NCBI RefSeq assembly: GCF_010093815.1
Contig: NW_022985560.1
Location: 59,501-123,500, forward strand
Reading direction: 5' to 3'
Length of the DNA stretch: 64,000 bases
Origin: Pseudovirgaria hyperparasitica
Lineage: Eukaryota; Ascomycota; Dothideomycetes; Acrospermales; Acrospermaceae
Both the position numbers and the translations under genes were made by a program. Below the pieces are notes generated by a model. It made no database searches, was not told the origin of the DNA, and worked only from the letters and a program-made list of their open reading frames with translations. Position 1 is the stretch's first letter, and each line of letters starts with the position of its first letter. Positions 13,093-26,618 of the stretch are shown piece after piece.

Positions 13093-16000
13093 TTAAGTTT
13101 AATTCTATTTTACTCTCTAAGTACTTTACTATAGACTTTAGAGATAATATATAGGGTAATACTAGGGGTAAGCTAGACTAAGATCTAGGTCTAAATATAG
13201 AGTTATAAAGCGCTAAAGAGATAATCTTTAATCTACTATAACGCTAGTAAGCTCTTAAATAAGAGATTCTTACTATAAGAAACTAAGCCTTCTAGAATTA
13301 ATTAAGCTCTACTATAAATAAACTACTAAAGTCTCTACTTAAAAAGATAATCTTAACTCTATAAACCGACTAGAAACTATTAGAATCTAGGGACTAGAAA
13401 CTACCCTCCTAGAACGGTAAAGTAGCTACCTTCTAAGACTATCTATTATAGTTATATAGCTTCTATAAGATATAATCCGCGCTTAAGCCGAAGCTATCTC
13501 TAGGTTACTACTAGAATACTATCTATAATACTCTACTAGCGCGTAAGAGAATCTAAATATAATACTTCTAGAAAAGGGGAGACTCTATAAAAGATAAGAA
13601 CTCTAAAGTCTTCTTTATATAACTTAAGTATATATTCGCGGATAGTAATAAGAAGGCTAAGGTCTTAGAAAAGCTTTTATTACTTAAATATATAAATAGC
13701 TAACCTTAGTATAAATACTAACTTAAATTTAATAGACTTCTACTAAGCGCCGGTAGAGATAACTAGAAAGATAGTATAAAAATTAGCTATCTCTAAAATA
13801 CCTTCTTAAACCCTACTTATATATATATAGCCTCTATACTAAGAATTATAGACTACTATAGCTTCACAGAAGAGATTAAGAGAATTATAATAAACTTAGA
13901 AGATACTAAGTAGTTTAAGGTAGCTAATAAGAAGTAGAAAAAGAATATAGTTACTATAATAAAAAGTACGGTAGCTATAAGATTATATAAGTATTATACT
14001 ACGGCTAAAAAGGATAAGAATAGAGATACTATTATAGACTCTATATATATAAGTAGAGACTAGAAGAAAGAATCTAGATTCTACTATAAGATAGAGAAGA
14101 TACCGAAGGTAAAGTAGATTAACTAAATAGAAAGAGATAGACGCTAGAAAGAAGGGCTCTACTTCTATTATAGGGTATCGGGATACTAGATTAAAGGCTA
14201 CTTATATACTAACCCCTTCTTAACCTCTAAAAGGATTATAAAGATTAATTAAGTTAAAATTATATCTCTATTAGAGATTAAAGATAATCTTATAGATTCT
14301 AGTAATAAGTACTTAGAAAATATATAACTCTCTCTTAAAGTTAAGAGTAGGGAGTAGAGAATATACTAGTAGATAGATAGACTAAGTTCCGAAGTATAAT
14401 AGATAGAAACCTTATATATATAGATATAGTTCTCTAAAAAGCTATTAGAACTTTTATACTTATTAATAAAGGCTACTAGTACTATACTATAATTTAAGAA
14501 GACCTAATAGAAGGTCTAGGACTTCTCTATATAAATTATAGAAAGTATATAATTAAAGGAGTAATAGATGCTATAAATAACTCTAAAATTTATAGAGTTA
14601 TCGCGTTTTATATAGAGATAGATAATTATAGATAAGATATCTATACTTATATAGTATCTAACTTAGCCTTCCCGCTTATTCTTAGAAACCCTTAGAAAGT
14701 ATATAATAAGATATAGACCGCGTCTAATAAGTAATAGTACTACTATAGCTAAGTAAAGTAATAGATAGATAAAGGTCTTAACTACTATAAGCTAGGGACT
14801 ATTAAAGAGTAGATAGACCCTATAAAAGAATATAAGAACTCTAAAGGGGCCCTTATAGTAAACACGGTATCTATAGAGAATATCTATAAGGCGCTAGAGG
14901 AGAAGAAAGAGCTATTACTAGAACAGATATAGAAGATACTACCCCCGTAACTCTAGGCTATAGCTCTACTATTTTCTAAAAGAGAAGTAGATAAACTCAC
15001 GCCGTACTAACTAGATATTAATTATAAAATTAAGATATATAAGAAAGTATATAGAATACTAATAGACTTACTATAGAGGTAGCTATTTAGTATAGTAAAG
15101 GATAAGCTCCTTATACTAGTAAAACTTCTAAGAGACCTTCTAGTAAAAGGGCTAATTTAGTATACTATATTAGAAGCCATAGTCTCTATATTATTTATAA
15201 GAAAGCCTAGCGAAGGACTCTAGTTCTATTATAACTACTACGCCTTAAACGCTATTACTAAGCCTAACTAGTACCCCTTACTACTAATACTAGAGACTCT
15301 TTAAAATCTAATAGACGCTAAATAGTAAACTAAGGTAGATATTATTACCGCCTTCTACTAGATCTATATAGCCTCTAGTTATAAATATAAAACGGCGTTT
15401 AGAACTCGGCTAGAGTCGTTTAAATAGATAGTATATCTATTTAGGTTATTAGAGGCTCTAGTAACCTTCTAATAGTATATTAACTCCTTACTATAAGAAT
15501 AGCTAGATAACTTTACTTTAGTCTATATAGATAATATAATTATCTACTTAAATAGATTAAAGGAAGACTACTTTAGTAAAGTATATATTATTCTTTAGAA
15601 GCTCTAGGACGGAGACCTCGACCTAGACCCTAGGAAAAGTAAGTTCGCTTATAAAAAGATTAAGTACCTTAGATTTATTATATATACTAATAGAAAAGGT
15701 ATAGGCCCTAATCTAGAGAAGCTAGAAGTAGTAAAGAACTAGTAGAAGCTAAATACCTAGAAGGAAGTATAACGGTTCCTTAGGTTCTATAACTACTACT
15801 AGATATTTATTATAAACTATTCTAAGCTAGCTAGGCCTCTTATAGCGCTTACTAGTAAGAATACTCTATTCTTCTAGAGAAAGAATAAGGAAGAGTTATT
15901 CCGGGCTCTAAAGGAGAAGTTCTTAGAGACTCTAGTTATAGTATACTAGAACCCTTATTAGAAGATATTTCTTAAAATAGACTATAGCGGGTTCACGCTT

Positions 16001-18109
16001 AGAGAAGTACTACTTTAGAAAAATAAAGGAACTCTTAGACCTATTAGATTTTTCTTATAGAAGCTAAATAAAGTAGAGATTAACTATAATATCTATAATA
16101 AGAAGATACTTACTATAATCTTCTACTTAAAGTTCTAGAACCCTAAGTTAAAAGTATATAGTCTCTTTACTATATAGATAGACTATAAGAATCTTAAATA
16201 CTTTATAATAAAGTATTATCTATTAGAATACTAAATATAGTAGTACGAAATATTATCTAAGTACTAGTTCTCTCTAGTTTACTAACTAGAATCTAAAGTA
16301 GTTATCTCTAATACTCTATTAAGATAGAAATAAGATATACTTAGAGTAGATAATAAAGAGTCTAGGTTCCGTAGGTTTCTAGACCCTAAGAATATAAAAG
16401 ATTAGCCGGTCTCTAAGGTAAGACTATTAGTAGTCTATACTATTAACTTACTATTTAAGAATATATTACTAGGGACTAAGTCTATCTATAAAGAGCCGGC
16501 TTCCCTAGAATCTTTCTAGAACTACTCTCTAAATAATCTATAGACTATAATAGTAGAAAAGAACTTAATATACTAAACTATACTCCGTATAGTAATAGAA
16601 GAAGTATAGTTATTTCTAAGTAAGATAAAGCTAAAAGTCTAAGTAGTAGATTATAGTATTAGCTTAGAGGGCTACCTTAACTACTATAGAAAATTATAGA
16701 TACTAGGCGCGAAGGTAACTACGGAAACTAAGTATAAAGTACTAGAGTATAGTAATTTAGAAGGGGACGTTCTTTAGACTAAGCTTATCTAGTTTATATA
16801 TAACTTACTACTCTACGGCTATCTAGACTAAGATTCTACCGCTTCTATACTAGTATAAAGCTTCTACTAGCCGCTATAGATAAGATATATAAGATAGTTT
16901 CTATAAAATTATAATTACTATAGGCGGAATAAGATATAGTGGAAATAAAAATATAGACTTCTAAAGCCTCTTCTAGTCTCTAATTATTTCTTCTAGAAGA
17001 TCTTAATAGACTTTATTACTAATCTACCCGGCTTAGAAGGGAACTACTACTTATAGATTATTAAAGACCGCCTAAGTAAGACTATAGTATTATAAGTAAT
17101 ATCTACTATAAAGATAGAGAAATATACTAAGGCGTTTATAGATTACTAGATAAGATACTATAGTATACCCTTAGTAATAATAAGCGATTAAGAAATAAAC
17201 TAGACTAGCTATTTCTAGAAGACCTTTTATAGTCTTACTAGAGTAATCTAAAGACTAAGCTCTATATACTATTCTTAAATAGATAGAGATCTAGAGAGAA
17301 TAAACTAGAAGGTATAGAGCTACTTACGAAACTTTATTAATTAGAAATAGTTTAATTAGAAAACCTAGCTTCTAACTATATAACTAGTACTAAACGCGCG
17401 CTACTAAGTAGGGCTAGAAATAAGCCTATTCTTTACTATCTATAGATATAATCTACTATCCTCCGTGTCTCTATAGATAGAAACTAACTCTAGTTTCTTA
17501 CTCTCTACTAAATAAAGAGTAGAAATCTTTATAAAAAAGATAAAGAATATTACTAAGTTATATTAAGTAAATATAGTAGAGACTATCTAAAAGTAAGAGG
17601 AGTCTATAAATAGAAAGTAAACTCTAGTACTAGTATACTATATAGAAGATAAAGTATAGCTTAATTTAAGAAACTATATAATAAGTTAACTAAAGAAGAA
17701 CCTAGACTTAAAGTACGCGAAATATACTATAGATAAAGTTCTATTACTAGTATCTATTAGACTAAGAGGGCTTCCTAGTAATATCTATCTAGTATTCTAT
17801 ATAGATCTACTTAGACTAGCTAGCAAAGACCCTCTACCTAGATAGAAGACTAATAATAAATAACTAGACTCTATACTTATTAAGATATATAAAGAGTAGT
17901 AAGTTAAAGAGATACTATATACTAGAAATAAAGGGCGAGAATAGAGAAGAGAAGTCCTAGTAAAATAGACCGGATACTATAATCTAATATAGAAACCCTT
18001 AGTAAATCTAATAGATACTACTATATTAGATAAGTTTATATAGAAGTTTAGACCCGCTAAGATAAATAATAGTCTACTAGAGTAGTAGACTATAAAGAAA
18101 AAGAAGATA

Positions 18110-18845
18110 TCTATCTAATAATCTATAGAATATATAGATAAAGAAGAGGAAGACTATATAGTCTTAAGAGAGAATAGAAAAGAAATTTATTCTATAGAAA
18201 GAAAAGAATAAAAAAAAGAGAGAGAGAACTAAATACTAAAGAAAAAGGCCTAGAGGCTAGTATATTCTAATAGATCTATAGGTTAGTCTAATAGCGCTCT
18301 AATACTAATACTAGAGGAATACCGCCTATACTATAATAGAAGGTTAGTAAGAGAATTTAACTAGAGTCTAGAATTAAACTTACGTTTAACCCTACTAGAC
18401 TACTATATTAGTTATCTAAGTAGTTATCTAGAAGGCGACGGTACTAAAAGTATAGTTAGTAATTATTTATCTAAAGAGTCTAAATAGTCTTATATAGGAA
18501 GTAGACTAGCTACTTATAAAGGCTATAAAGCCTTTATAGCTTTTAGAACCTAGGTAAGGTTCTTATAGATATCTAGCCTAAACTAACCGTTAGCTAGGCG
18601 TTAAAATATAGAACTAGAAGAGAAAAGAACTCACGCCCTAGTATTAGTTAACTAAGTCTATACTATATAAGTAATATAAGTAATCTCTAGCCTAAAATAC
18701 TTAGTTAGTAGTTATTATAATAAGGGTTCCTAAGTTAGCTTATAGATTCTAGTAATTCGCCCTTCTTAGAGTATAATAAGTATAGAAGTAACTTTAGTTT
18801 AACTAAGTAAATTAGCGGAGCTTAATATAAATAATATAATAATAA
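18110..18845 (+). other. 3' non-coding part of Gypsy element 2 before the LINE
   Basis: RIP-degraded sequence after the integrase-like region. I see no frame and no further recognisable domain. It ends at an ATA-rich run that belongs to the 3' tail of the inserted minus-strand LINE. Confidence 0.4.
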
Positions 18846-19076
18846 TAATAATAATATTAGTAAACTAGGTAGAGTACCACTCTATAGGCGCATGCCTTCT
18901 CTAGTCTAAGCTACTATATAAGAAGAAACCTACGAATAGGAAAAACTCCCTTATATCTATAACTACACTCTATCTATCCTCTCGTTCTTTATATATATAT
19001 AGCCCTAGGGGCTACCTATAGGCCTATAGCCTATATTATAATAGTTTACCCTTAGGTAGCACGTGTAGGTGCGGAG

Positions 19077-19109
19077 ATTATTAGTTAAGGGCTGCCCTTA
19101 ACTAATAAT
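19077..19109. repeat. 33-bp palindrome, copy D
   Basis: Perfect 16-bp arms around a single T (centre CTG). It lies in the 3' untranslated region of LINE copy 1, beside a minisatellite. The centre keeps a TG dinucleotide, so this copy escaped RIP at that point and is probably close to the native sequence. Confidence 0.95.
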
Positions 19110-19200
19110 CGCGGTTCTCCCGGGGTTCTTCCGACGTATACCGGGGTTCTTCTAGTATATATCGGGCTTCTTCCGGTATATATACGCGGGTCTACTAGAA
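19110..19200 (-). repeat. Minisatellite in the LINE 3' region, about 21-24-bp units
   Basis: About four imperfect units with the core CGGGGTTCTTCC followed by GTATAT-type spacers. A similar array lies at the matching place in LINE copy 2 (about 47410-47495), so it belongs to the LINE and predates both insertions. Confidence 0.75.
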
Positions 19201-22200
19201 CTAGGGGAGAGGAAGGTATATAAGTATCTATCGGGCGACGTCCTTAGAGTACTTATTAAGCTATTACGTGATATTAGAGGTCCTCGTTATACGGACGAGG
19301 GCTTATCTTAGGGTATAGAGGCTAGAGTACGTCGCGAGGTAGTGGCGTATTATACCTCTCCGGCCGTAGTCCTCGCACTAGGGAGATATATCTAGGATAC
19401 CTCTCTAGTAGAGGTAATATAGAAGATCTATAGCGCCTATTCGGGCTTAGAGGAGTATAGATACTTAGGCCTTCGTTAGCCCTTTATATATCTATTTACT
19501 TAGTTCCTTCTAAGGCCCTCGGATCTATTCTAGATATCTATCCTATTAGAAGGCCTACTAGGCTTTAAGTACCTCCCTCTATTTATTCTAGATCTATAAC
19601 CATATAACGCGGCTAAGCTCCTTAGGGCTCTATTAGCTCGGGATAGTATCTAGGTTATTTCGAACCTCCTACGCGGTCTAGCTTAAGTCCGCCTCTATAT
19701 AGTATTTATATTATACTCGAGTTTATTCTATAGTAGGGAGGGCCTACTAATACGCGCGGATATATATACGTAGTACGGCGAAGGTATATACCCTATCTCC
19801 TCCACGTTCTTATACTTATTATTTAGTAAAGTATATAAGTCTCTATATCTAGTAGAAGTCCTATATACTTATTACGTTTATCTCGCGTTGGAGGAGCGTC
19901 GTGTTAGTAGCTTTATATACGCTAGAGATAAGGCGGAGTATACGGTTTTATATAGACTTAAGCTTTACCCGCTAAGCTTATATAAGGGCCGTGTACTAGC
20001 ACTCGTGTCTATATATAAAGGCTAGGCGTACTAGGGAGATGTATAGCTATCTCGCCTTATCCCGGGCTATTCCCTACGTGGATACCGTAATCCAGCGTAT
20101 AGTAGTTTCTATCTAGAGGGCTCTAGAGACGGCGTGTACCACCTATAGTCCCTATTTTAGCTTATTATTAATCATGACGCCGAGTGCTCGTATACTCTAT
20201 ACTAGTAGTTCTATAAAGGCGTCGATTTAGGGGCGACGTGCCCCCTCCCTAGTAGCCTATCCTCTATAGCGGTTAATAAAGTATATAAGCTAGTATTTTT
20301 TAGGTGCGAATTTTACTCCATAGCGCTTTACCTACTAGACGCATTTCTCGTAGTCTTATTCGAGTCGTGTACATGTTCTACTAGTACTACTATTAACCGC
20401 GAGGAGGTATATATCGTCCGCGTATCCGACTACCTCTATATATTCTATTCCCTAAAGGAGGTCTACTATAAAGAAGAGGAAGAGGATTAGGGAGATGGTA
20501 CTCCCTTACGGGATACCGTATACCGTCTCCTTATATTCGCTTCGGTATCTAGGGATATATATTTAAGTAGTCCTTTACGCGAGGAAGGACTATATAAATC
20601 GTATAATCCACTTAGGTATTCGCCTTATCCGGAGGTTATAGATAAGTCTTATATAGTTTACCTTATTAAACGCCCCTACTATATCTAGGGAGAGTAGCGT
20701 AACGACTCGTCCTTATTTCTATATAGTCTAGATAACCTCAAGGATATATTAAATAGCCATAATTAGGGAGCTTCCTACCTTCGCCTTCTGGTTTACTAGG
20801 AGAAGGCCGTATATCTATACTACTATACTTATCTTCTTAGTAATCGTGGCTTCTAGTACCTTACTAAGGTAGGAGAGGAGGGCGATCGGCCTCCATCCCT
20901 TTAGCGTGTTTAGGCTCTTCTCTAGTTTTAGAAGTATAACCGTGTATACGGTTCGGAAGCTCTATAGGTGGTATCCTATACGGGCGTACACTTGGAATAT
21001 ATGGCCTATAATTAGTAAGGTCGCCTATATGGTTCTCTTAAGGCATCGATTCGGAATTCTATCTAGCCTAGGCGCTTTATCGTTCGGGAGTGTCTTAATA
21101 GCGCCGAGTATATCGTCGTCTATGATTTCCCTAGAGATACTTACGGCTTCCGGGTATTCCGTACCGTTAATATCTAATAGGTCTACGGGTTCTAGGAGAG
21201 GGAATATAATCTCTTATAGGATCTCTATTTTCTCGAGGCTCGTAGAGTACGTCTTTTCTTAATATATAAGAGGGGGTATAAGTGGTATAGGTGTCGGGGA
21301 GGCGGTGCTTTTAGCCCATTTTACTATATACCATAGTCTAGTAGTATTACGTGTATATCTATCCGTGACTATATACTACTATTTACGTCGCTCGTTACGG
21401 AGGACCTTATCTCGTTATCTTCTCGCCTCTCTCTATTTATCCTACGCTTTAGGTATATAGTTATAGTATACGGGTGTATATAATCTCCGGACTTCTCGCC
21501 TATACTCTCGCACTTAAGGTATGCTTTTTAGGTCTAGGGGTCTATATATTTAGTATAGCACGTATTTATCTCTTACTCCCTAGTACGCCTATAGGAGTGT
21601 ATTCACGGCCTGGTTAATGGCCGGGCCATTAGATACATCGACTATAGACGGGTCTAGGATCGTTAATTCCAGGTCCTTTAGGTACTTTTCCTAGTTAGTA
21701 TCCTTCTATAGCTATCGCCCTCGTTAGTCTTAAGGGGTAGATACGTCTATTACGGTCTCCATATATTTATGGTCGGAGTCTATCTATATAAGGCTTAGGC
21801 GGTAGTATTAAGTCCTATTATAAATGTATCTAGTGGCTAGGGTAAGGTCGAGTATGGATCCGCTCTTATCTTATTTATGTTTTCGCTAGATAATCTATCC
21901 TACTAGTATAAGAAGGTATAGGAAGCCGTGGCATTAGGTACGTAGTTCTCTAGCTCGAAGCTCTTCGCGGGTAATAGTTAGTCTACTCTACTAGCTATGA
22001 TAGAGGTTAAAGTCTCCTAGAAGGATGTGTTATTCTAGCTCGGTAGTACCCTTAAGCATGTTATCCGCCTAAAGCGATTGGTTCTAATTATATATATTAT
22101 ATATATAGAGGGGTCCGATATTCGTCTAGAGGTGTAGTATTATCCGGAGGTTATCCCGTTTAGTATACGACCATAATAAGAGTAGAATAGACTTATAGAT

Positions 22201-23865
22201 ATAGAAGAGGACTCTCCTCTCCGGTCCTAGGGGGTATATTATATAATATCCTAGGTGTGTTGTTGGTTTATTCGTCTGGTAGTATTTATATAGCTCCTAT
22301 ATAGGGAGTATTATAGCTCCGGTCTCCTTAAGGAGTATTACCTAGTTCTTACGTTTATACTATATGTTTACCTATATAATTAGGAGTATATCTTGGTCTC
22401 TTATTAGGTGCTAGGGAATGTATAGGCCTATATATTCGTTTCTCTAAGACGCGACTATCCTTATACGGCGGCGGCCTTAGTAATTTCTCGGGGCTATCCT
22501 ATTATTAGCTTTCTCGGGACGGTTTACTATTCCTAACCGCTTCCTTATAAGGAGGTAGTCTATAGTAGTAGTATTATAGTAAAGAGAGGAACGGTAGTAG
22601 GTCGCATCGTTTATAGCTACCTTACTCCCTTTATCCGGATTAAGTAGATATATTTGGTAACCTATTTACGTTTCGTGTACGTAGCCGACTACGACGGGTA
22701 CTTACCGTCGTAGTTAGAGTACTTCGCCGTGTCCCTATCCCTCTAGCCCTCTCCTCGTGTCCCGTAGGGGCACTTCTAGATACTATATTCTTATTAATAC
22801 TATCTATACCTAGTCTTTTAGGAGTACCGCTGTGCCGTATACCCGTATCCCTAATAGTTGAAGCACTATGTTATCGCCTATGCTCTATCCCATGGTTCCG
22901 CTATAAGAAGCTCCCCTTCCGCTAGAAATCCCTCTTATATAATTTAATGCGCGAGGGCGGGGTCCTTAAGCTCTACTATTATAGTAGAGTATGTCTTCGA
23001 TCTAGTTTTAATCCCTTATATATTCTTCTACTATGCTCTTATAATCTTAATCCCTGGGTATTTTCGCTCGTTTAACTATTCTATCCGCGTAATATTCTCT
23101 TCTCTAATAACCTATCCGCTTACGGGTATAGAGTATACCTATATCGGGTATATAGCCGCCCTAATAGAGGCGCCTAGAAAGATACTACTAATCGCGTTCG
23201 GATCGCGTAAGATAGTCTACTATATAATATTCATTATCGTGGTAAGTACTACTCCTCCTAGCATGAGTTTAGCGGCGATAACGTTTAACTATATTCCCTT
23301 TTATTCGTTAATCTTACTTACTATATCCTTTAGGGATGCTTACTAGACCTATGCTAGGGTATCCTTATCCTAGATTACGACGCGTATACTATACGCCACG
23401 TCGCCGGTCCGGGGGGCCCGTAGTATAGCCTCTAGTATTACTACTATTTATATCTATATACTAGGGCGCTTACCTTAAGTAAGTTCCTCCTAGATTCTAC
23501 GTAGGCTAGCCTCTATTTAGTTAAGCCTACCCTCCGGTCCTCCTAGTTATATCTTCTTCTCCTCCTCTATAATTCCCTTTAGGTTCTAGATAAGGTCCTA
23601 GAATATATATAGGAGGGTCTTCTAGCCCTCTCCGGCTTCCTTCTCTATACGTACTACCTAGTAGTTAATACGATCTAGGAGGGTTTCCCCTCTCGGGGTC
23701 CCCTTTATTCCGTCTATCTATGGCGGCGTACGCCTTTAGGTATATTCTACGTTTTAGATAGGTATATAGTTACCCTCAGTAATATCGCTATATAGCCTTT
23801 TCTATCGTACCGGTGGGGGTATATCTAGTATATACCGGGGTATATCGGTGCCTAAGGCCGCCATA

Positions 23866-23898
23866 TTTATTAGTTAAGGGCTACCCTTAACTAATAAA
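23866..23898. repeat. 33-bp palindrome, copy E
   Basis: Perfect 15-bp arms around CTA. The outermost pair is T-A instead of the A-T seen in copies A, B and D, so symmetry is kept although the base changed. It lies in the 5' leader of LINE copy 1, before ORF1. Confidence 0.95.
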
Positions 23899-24129
23899 AG
23901 GGGGTCGGCGTATCGGCGTTCTAGTAGCGTGGTCCGTGCCTCTATCTCCGTGAGGATTTTAAGAGGGTATATATATATCTTTACACGGCGATAACGTCTT
24001 GGTTTCGACGCTGCACGTACGTGTGTATAGTAGTAGTTGGTATACTCGGTGTGCTCTATCGATTAAGGTGTGTATCTCGCTGTATTACCCCGAATGGACC
24101 AAGTTAGCCTCTTAGAGATGTAAAGGAAG

Positions 24130-25276
24130 TATAAAGATCTATATAGATCTATATAAACTCGCACTAATTAATATAAATAATATAGAGTCTAATACTTACT
24201 ACTTAGTTAGTATAGTCTTTGCTAGCTAGGGCGTAGCCCTAGTAATAGATAATATTATTTATCTATAGAACCTAAGTATTAGTAAGTAGACTCTAACTAG
24301 ATAAGAAGAGAGAATCTAATCTTATAATAGAGAAGGATAAGATTATTAAGGTCTAGAAAAATAAAAGGAAAACTATACCTTTATACTTAGGACTCTTAAA
24401 ATTATAAATAGACCTTTATAAATAGAATATTATAAATAGAACATCTATAATATATAAATATCTATTTATATATAACTCCGAAAACATATAAATAACCCTT
24501 ATTTATATACTCTTAATAGATAAGTAAATAGTCCCGGTATATATAATAATAGGTACTCTATTAACTAAGAAGTACCCGGTAAGAAATAGATTAATATAAA
24601 AATAGTTCTTAATTAAAGAACTAAACTCTTTCTTCTATATACTTAATAATAGATCTAAGGTCTAAGAAGATATAGGGCTAAGGTCTAAGAAGGTATAGAG
24701 CTAAATTAAAGTAGACGTATAGATGGTAAGTCTAGTAGAATTTCGCTAGACTTACTACGTAAATATATATATATTAAATCTAAGTAGTCTAGCTTATAGA
24801 GAGTACTATACACGGTAGTAATAGAGGCTACTACCGTTCTATAATAATAATTATTACTACTAGAGTAATAATAGATACTACTACGTTAGAAAGCTATTCT
24901 TAGATAGATAGCTATCTATCTAGTACTAGAGGGATATAGATATAAAAGGAGCTACTAATATAGAAATTAAACTATCTTCTATAAATAACCTATAATAGAT
25001 TTAATAGATAGATCCTTTTAATAGAAGATATACACGCTATAATCTAATAGTAGATATTAAGTCTAGTCGCTAAGGCCTATATTAGAGGGTATTATATATA
25101 ATAATAAGTATTACTATAAGCTAATAGTAATTACTACTATAATAACTAGATATAGAAGAGTAGCTTTATTAAGGGTTTTCTAGAAAGCTAGCGGAAATAA
25201 GCTAGATAATACTTACTTATAAGTAGTCTATAGCTAGAGTAGACTCTAGTAATAAATAAGTAGAGAGAGGGAGTAA
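24130..25276 (+). other. 3' non-coding part of Gypsy element 2 after the LINE
   Basis: RIP-degraded, no frame. It begins with a 30-bp segment (24130-24159) that also occurs, inverted, at 41414-41443 beside the assembly gap. It ends with a purine-rich tract directly before the LTR. Small internal duplications are visible near 24650-24700. Confidence 0.5.
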
Positions 25277-25491
25277 TATTAAGGGTAGACCCTAGGTATA
25301 CTTAATACTAGCGTACTACGCCTACGCTACTACTCTCTCCTTACTTAATAAAGCTAAGTAAGCCTCTTTTTAATAGTATACTCTATCTCTTATCTTAAGG
25401 AAGCCGAGTAGACTTCGGCTTCCTCCCTTATTAAACTTACTATATTCTATAAATACTCTTACGTCTATGTATATGTTATATTCCTATAATA
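25277..25491 (+). repeat. 3' LTR of Gypsy element 2
   Basis: 215 bp, partner of 12878-13092 and followed by the target duplication GTATA. It keeps more CG dinucleotides than the 5' LTR. Confidence 0.9.
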
Positions 25492-25654
25492 GTATAAAGG
25501 GTAGTAAATAGTTATATACTAGATAGATCGGCGTCCCTTTATATATATACTCTTAGATTTCTACTAAAAGGGTTTAGTAGTAATTCGTTCTATAAGAGAA
25601 TATACTCTATTATTCTATCTAACTATACTACTATCTAATAACTCTATTCTTACA
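25492..25654 (+). repeat. Remainder of the family 3 LTR split by Gypsy element 2
   Basis: The first five bases are the duplicated target GTATA. The next 158 bp (25497-25654) complete the LTR whose first 70 bp lie at 12808-12877. The total of 228 bp equals the other family 3 LTRs exactly. It ends in CA. Confidence 0.9.
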
Positions 25655-26618
25655 TAGATAATTATACTATATACTATAGGAAGATAAAAGCCATAGCTAA
25701 AAACCTTGTAATATAGGCCAATAACTCTAATCTATATATAGCTATACTTCGGTTACTCTACTTATATAGTAAATAGAACTTTAATAGTATACTTTCATTA
25801 CTAATAGCAAGTATAAGAAAGGGTAAGTATAAAATATAAGTTAGTCCTAATAAGAAGGTCTTTAAGTTCTTAGCGATATATAAAGCTACTAAAGTATATG
25901 TACTTACTACTTAAGCTTTAATACGTGTAGCTTCCGGTTCGATTCTAGATTATAAAGTGAAATCTAATAGAGAGGTATACTTTATAAGTAATAAGAGTCT
26001 ATTATCTATATTTACTTTTATAAGACGTTACTATACTATAGCTAGATATTCTATTATACTAGAAGAGATTAGAATTATTCTATTTACGGCTATATAATTC
26101 ATAGTATTAGTAACTAAATAGATTTATACTCTATTTATAATAAATACTAAAACGCCTATAATAAGAAGGTAAAATATTAATTACCTTAACTATAGATATA
26201 TATAGAACATTAATAAAGTAAAGAAGAGATTAGAATATCTACCAATTAATAATTAGAATATAGTAATCTAGATAATAATAGACTAGAGTCTTAAAACCCT
26301 TAAGTAAGTTTAATTTTACTACTAACAACTTAAATATGTTTTACTAGATAGTATGAAAGCCATAGAATTATACTTAAGAACTCTAAGATCTAATAAATCT
26401 TTCTATGTATACTATCTATCTATTTCTTTAACTTAATTATAACTTTATACTTAATTAAGTTTAGTATTGTTAAATATTACTACTATAATTCGCGCTTACT
26501 ATAAAGAACCTCTATACTATATCTATATTTTAATAAAAGTATCTATATAACAATCTTTAGTTCTCTTATAGTAAGGTTAGTAAACTTTATAGTTACTTAA
26601 CTTTATTATAAGAAGGTA

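Larger units (their letters stand above)
18846..24129 (-). mobile_element. LINE (Tad1-like non-LTR retrotransposon), copy 1
   Basis: This element is the reverse-oriented relative of the better-delimited LINE at 42482-47765. The similarity covers the 5' leader, ORF1, ORF2 and the 3' end. The (ATA)n run at the left edge is the complement of the ATT-repeat tail that ends LINE copy 2. ORF2 contains an endonuclease region followed by reverse transcriptase; the RT box YADD is still intact here (complement of 20413-20424). Numerous RIP stops remove all function. The edges are approximate; a possible short target repeat (ATAAA) is weak. The palindrome copies D and E lie just outside the two ends of the coding part. 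Confidence 0.8.
12878..25491 (+). mobile_element. Ty3/Gypsy LTR retrotransposon, family 2, RIP-degraded, carrying a LINE insertion
   Basis: Direct 215-bp LTRs (12878-13092 and 25277-25491) are flanked by a perfect 5-bp target duplication GTATA (12873-12877 and 25492-25496). Plus-strand coding relics run in Gypsy order: gag-like about 13.4-14.5 kb, protease region, reverse transcriptase about 15.2-15.7 kb, RNase H about 15.9-16.3 kb, and integrase about 16.8-17.8 kb. A purine-rich tract (25261-25276) precedes the right LTR. About 5.3 kb of the length is a LINE inserted at about 18846-24129, so the element itself is about 7.3 kb, normal for Gypsy. It is heavily broken, with dozens of stops. The LTR pair differs only by transitions, many of them CG in one LTR and TA in the other. 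It has inserted inside the LTR of a family 3 element. Confidence 0.9.

Noticed and set aside
20906-21262. 118-aa plus-strand open frame
   Set aside because: It is antisense to ORF2 of LINE copy 1 and has no family resemblance.
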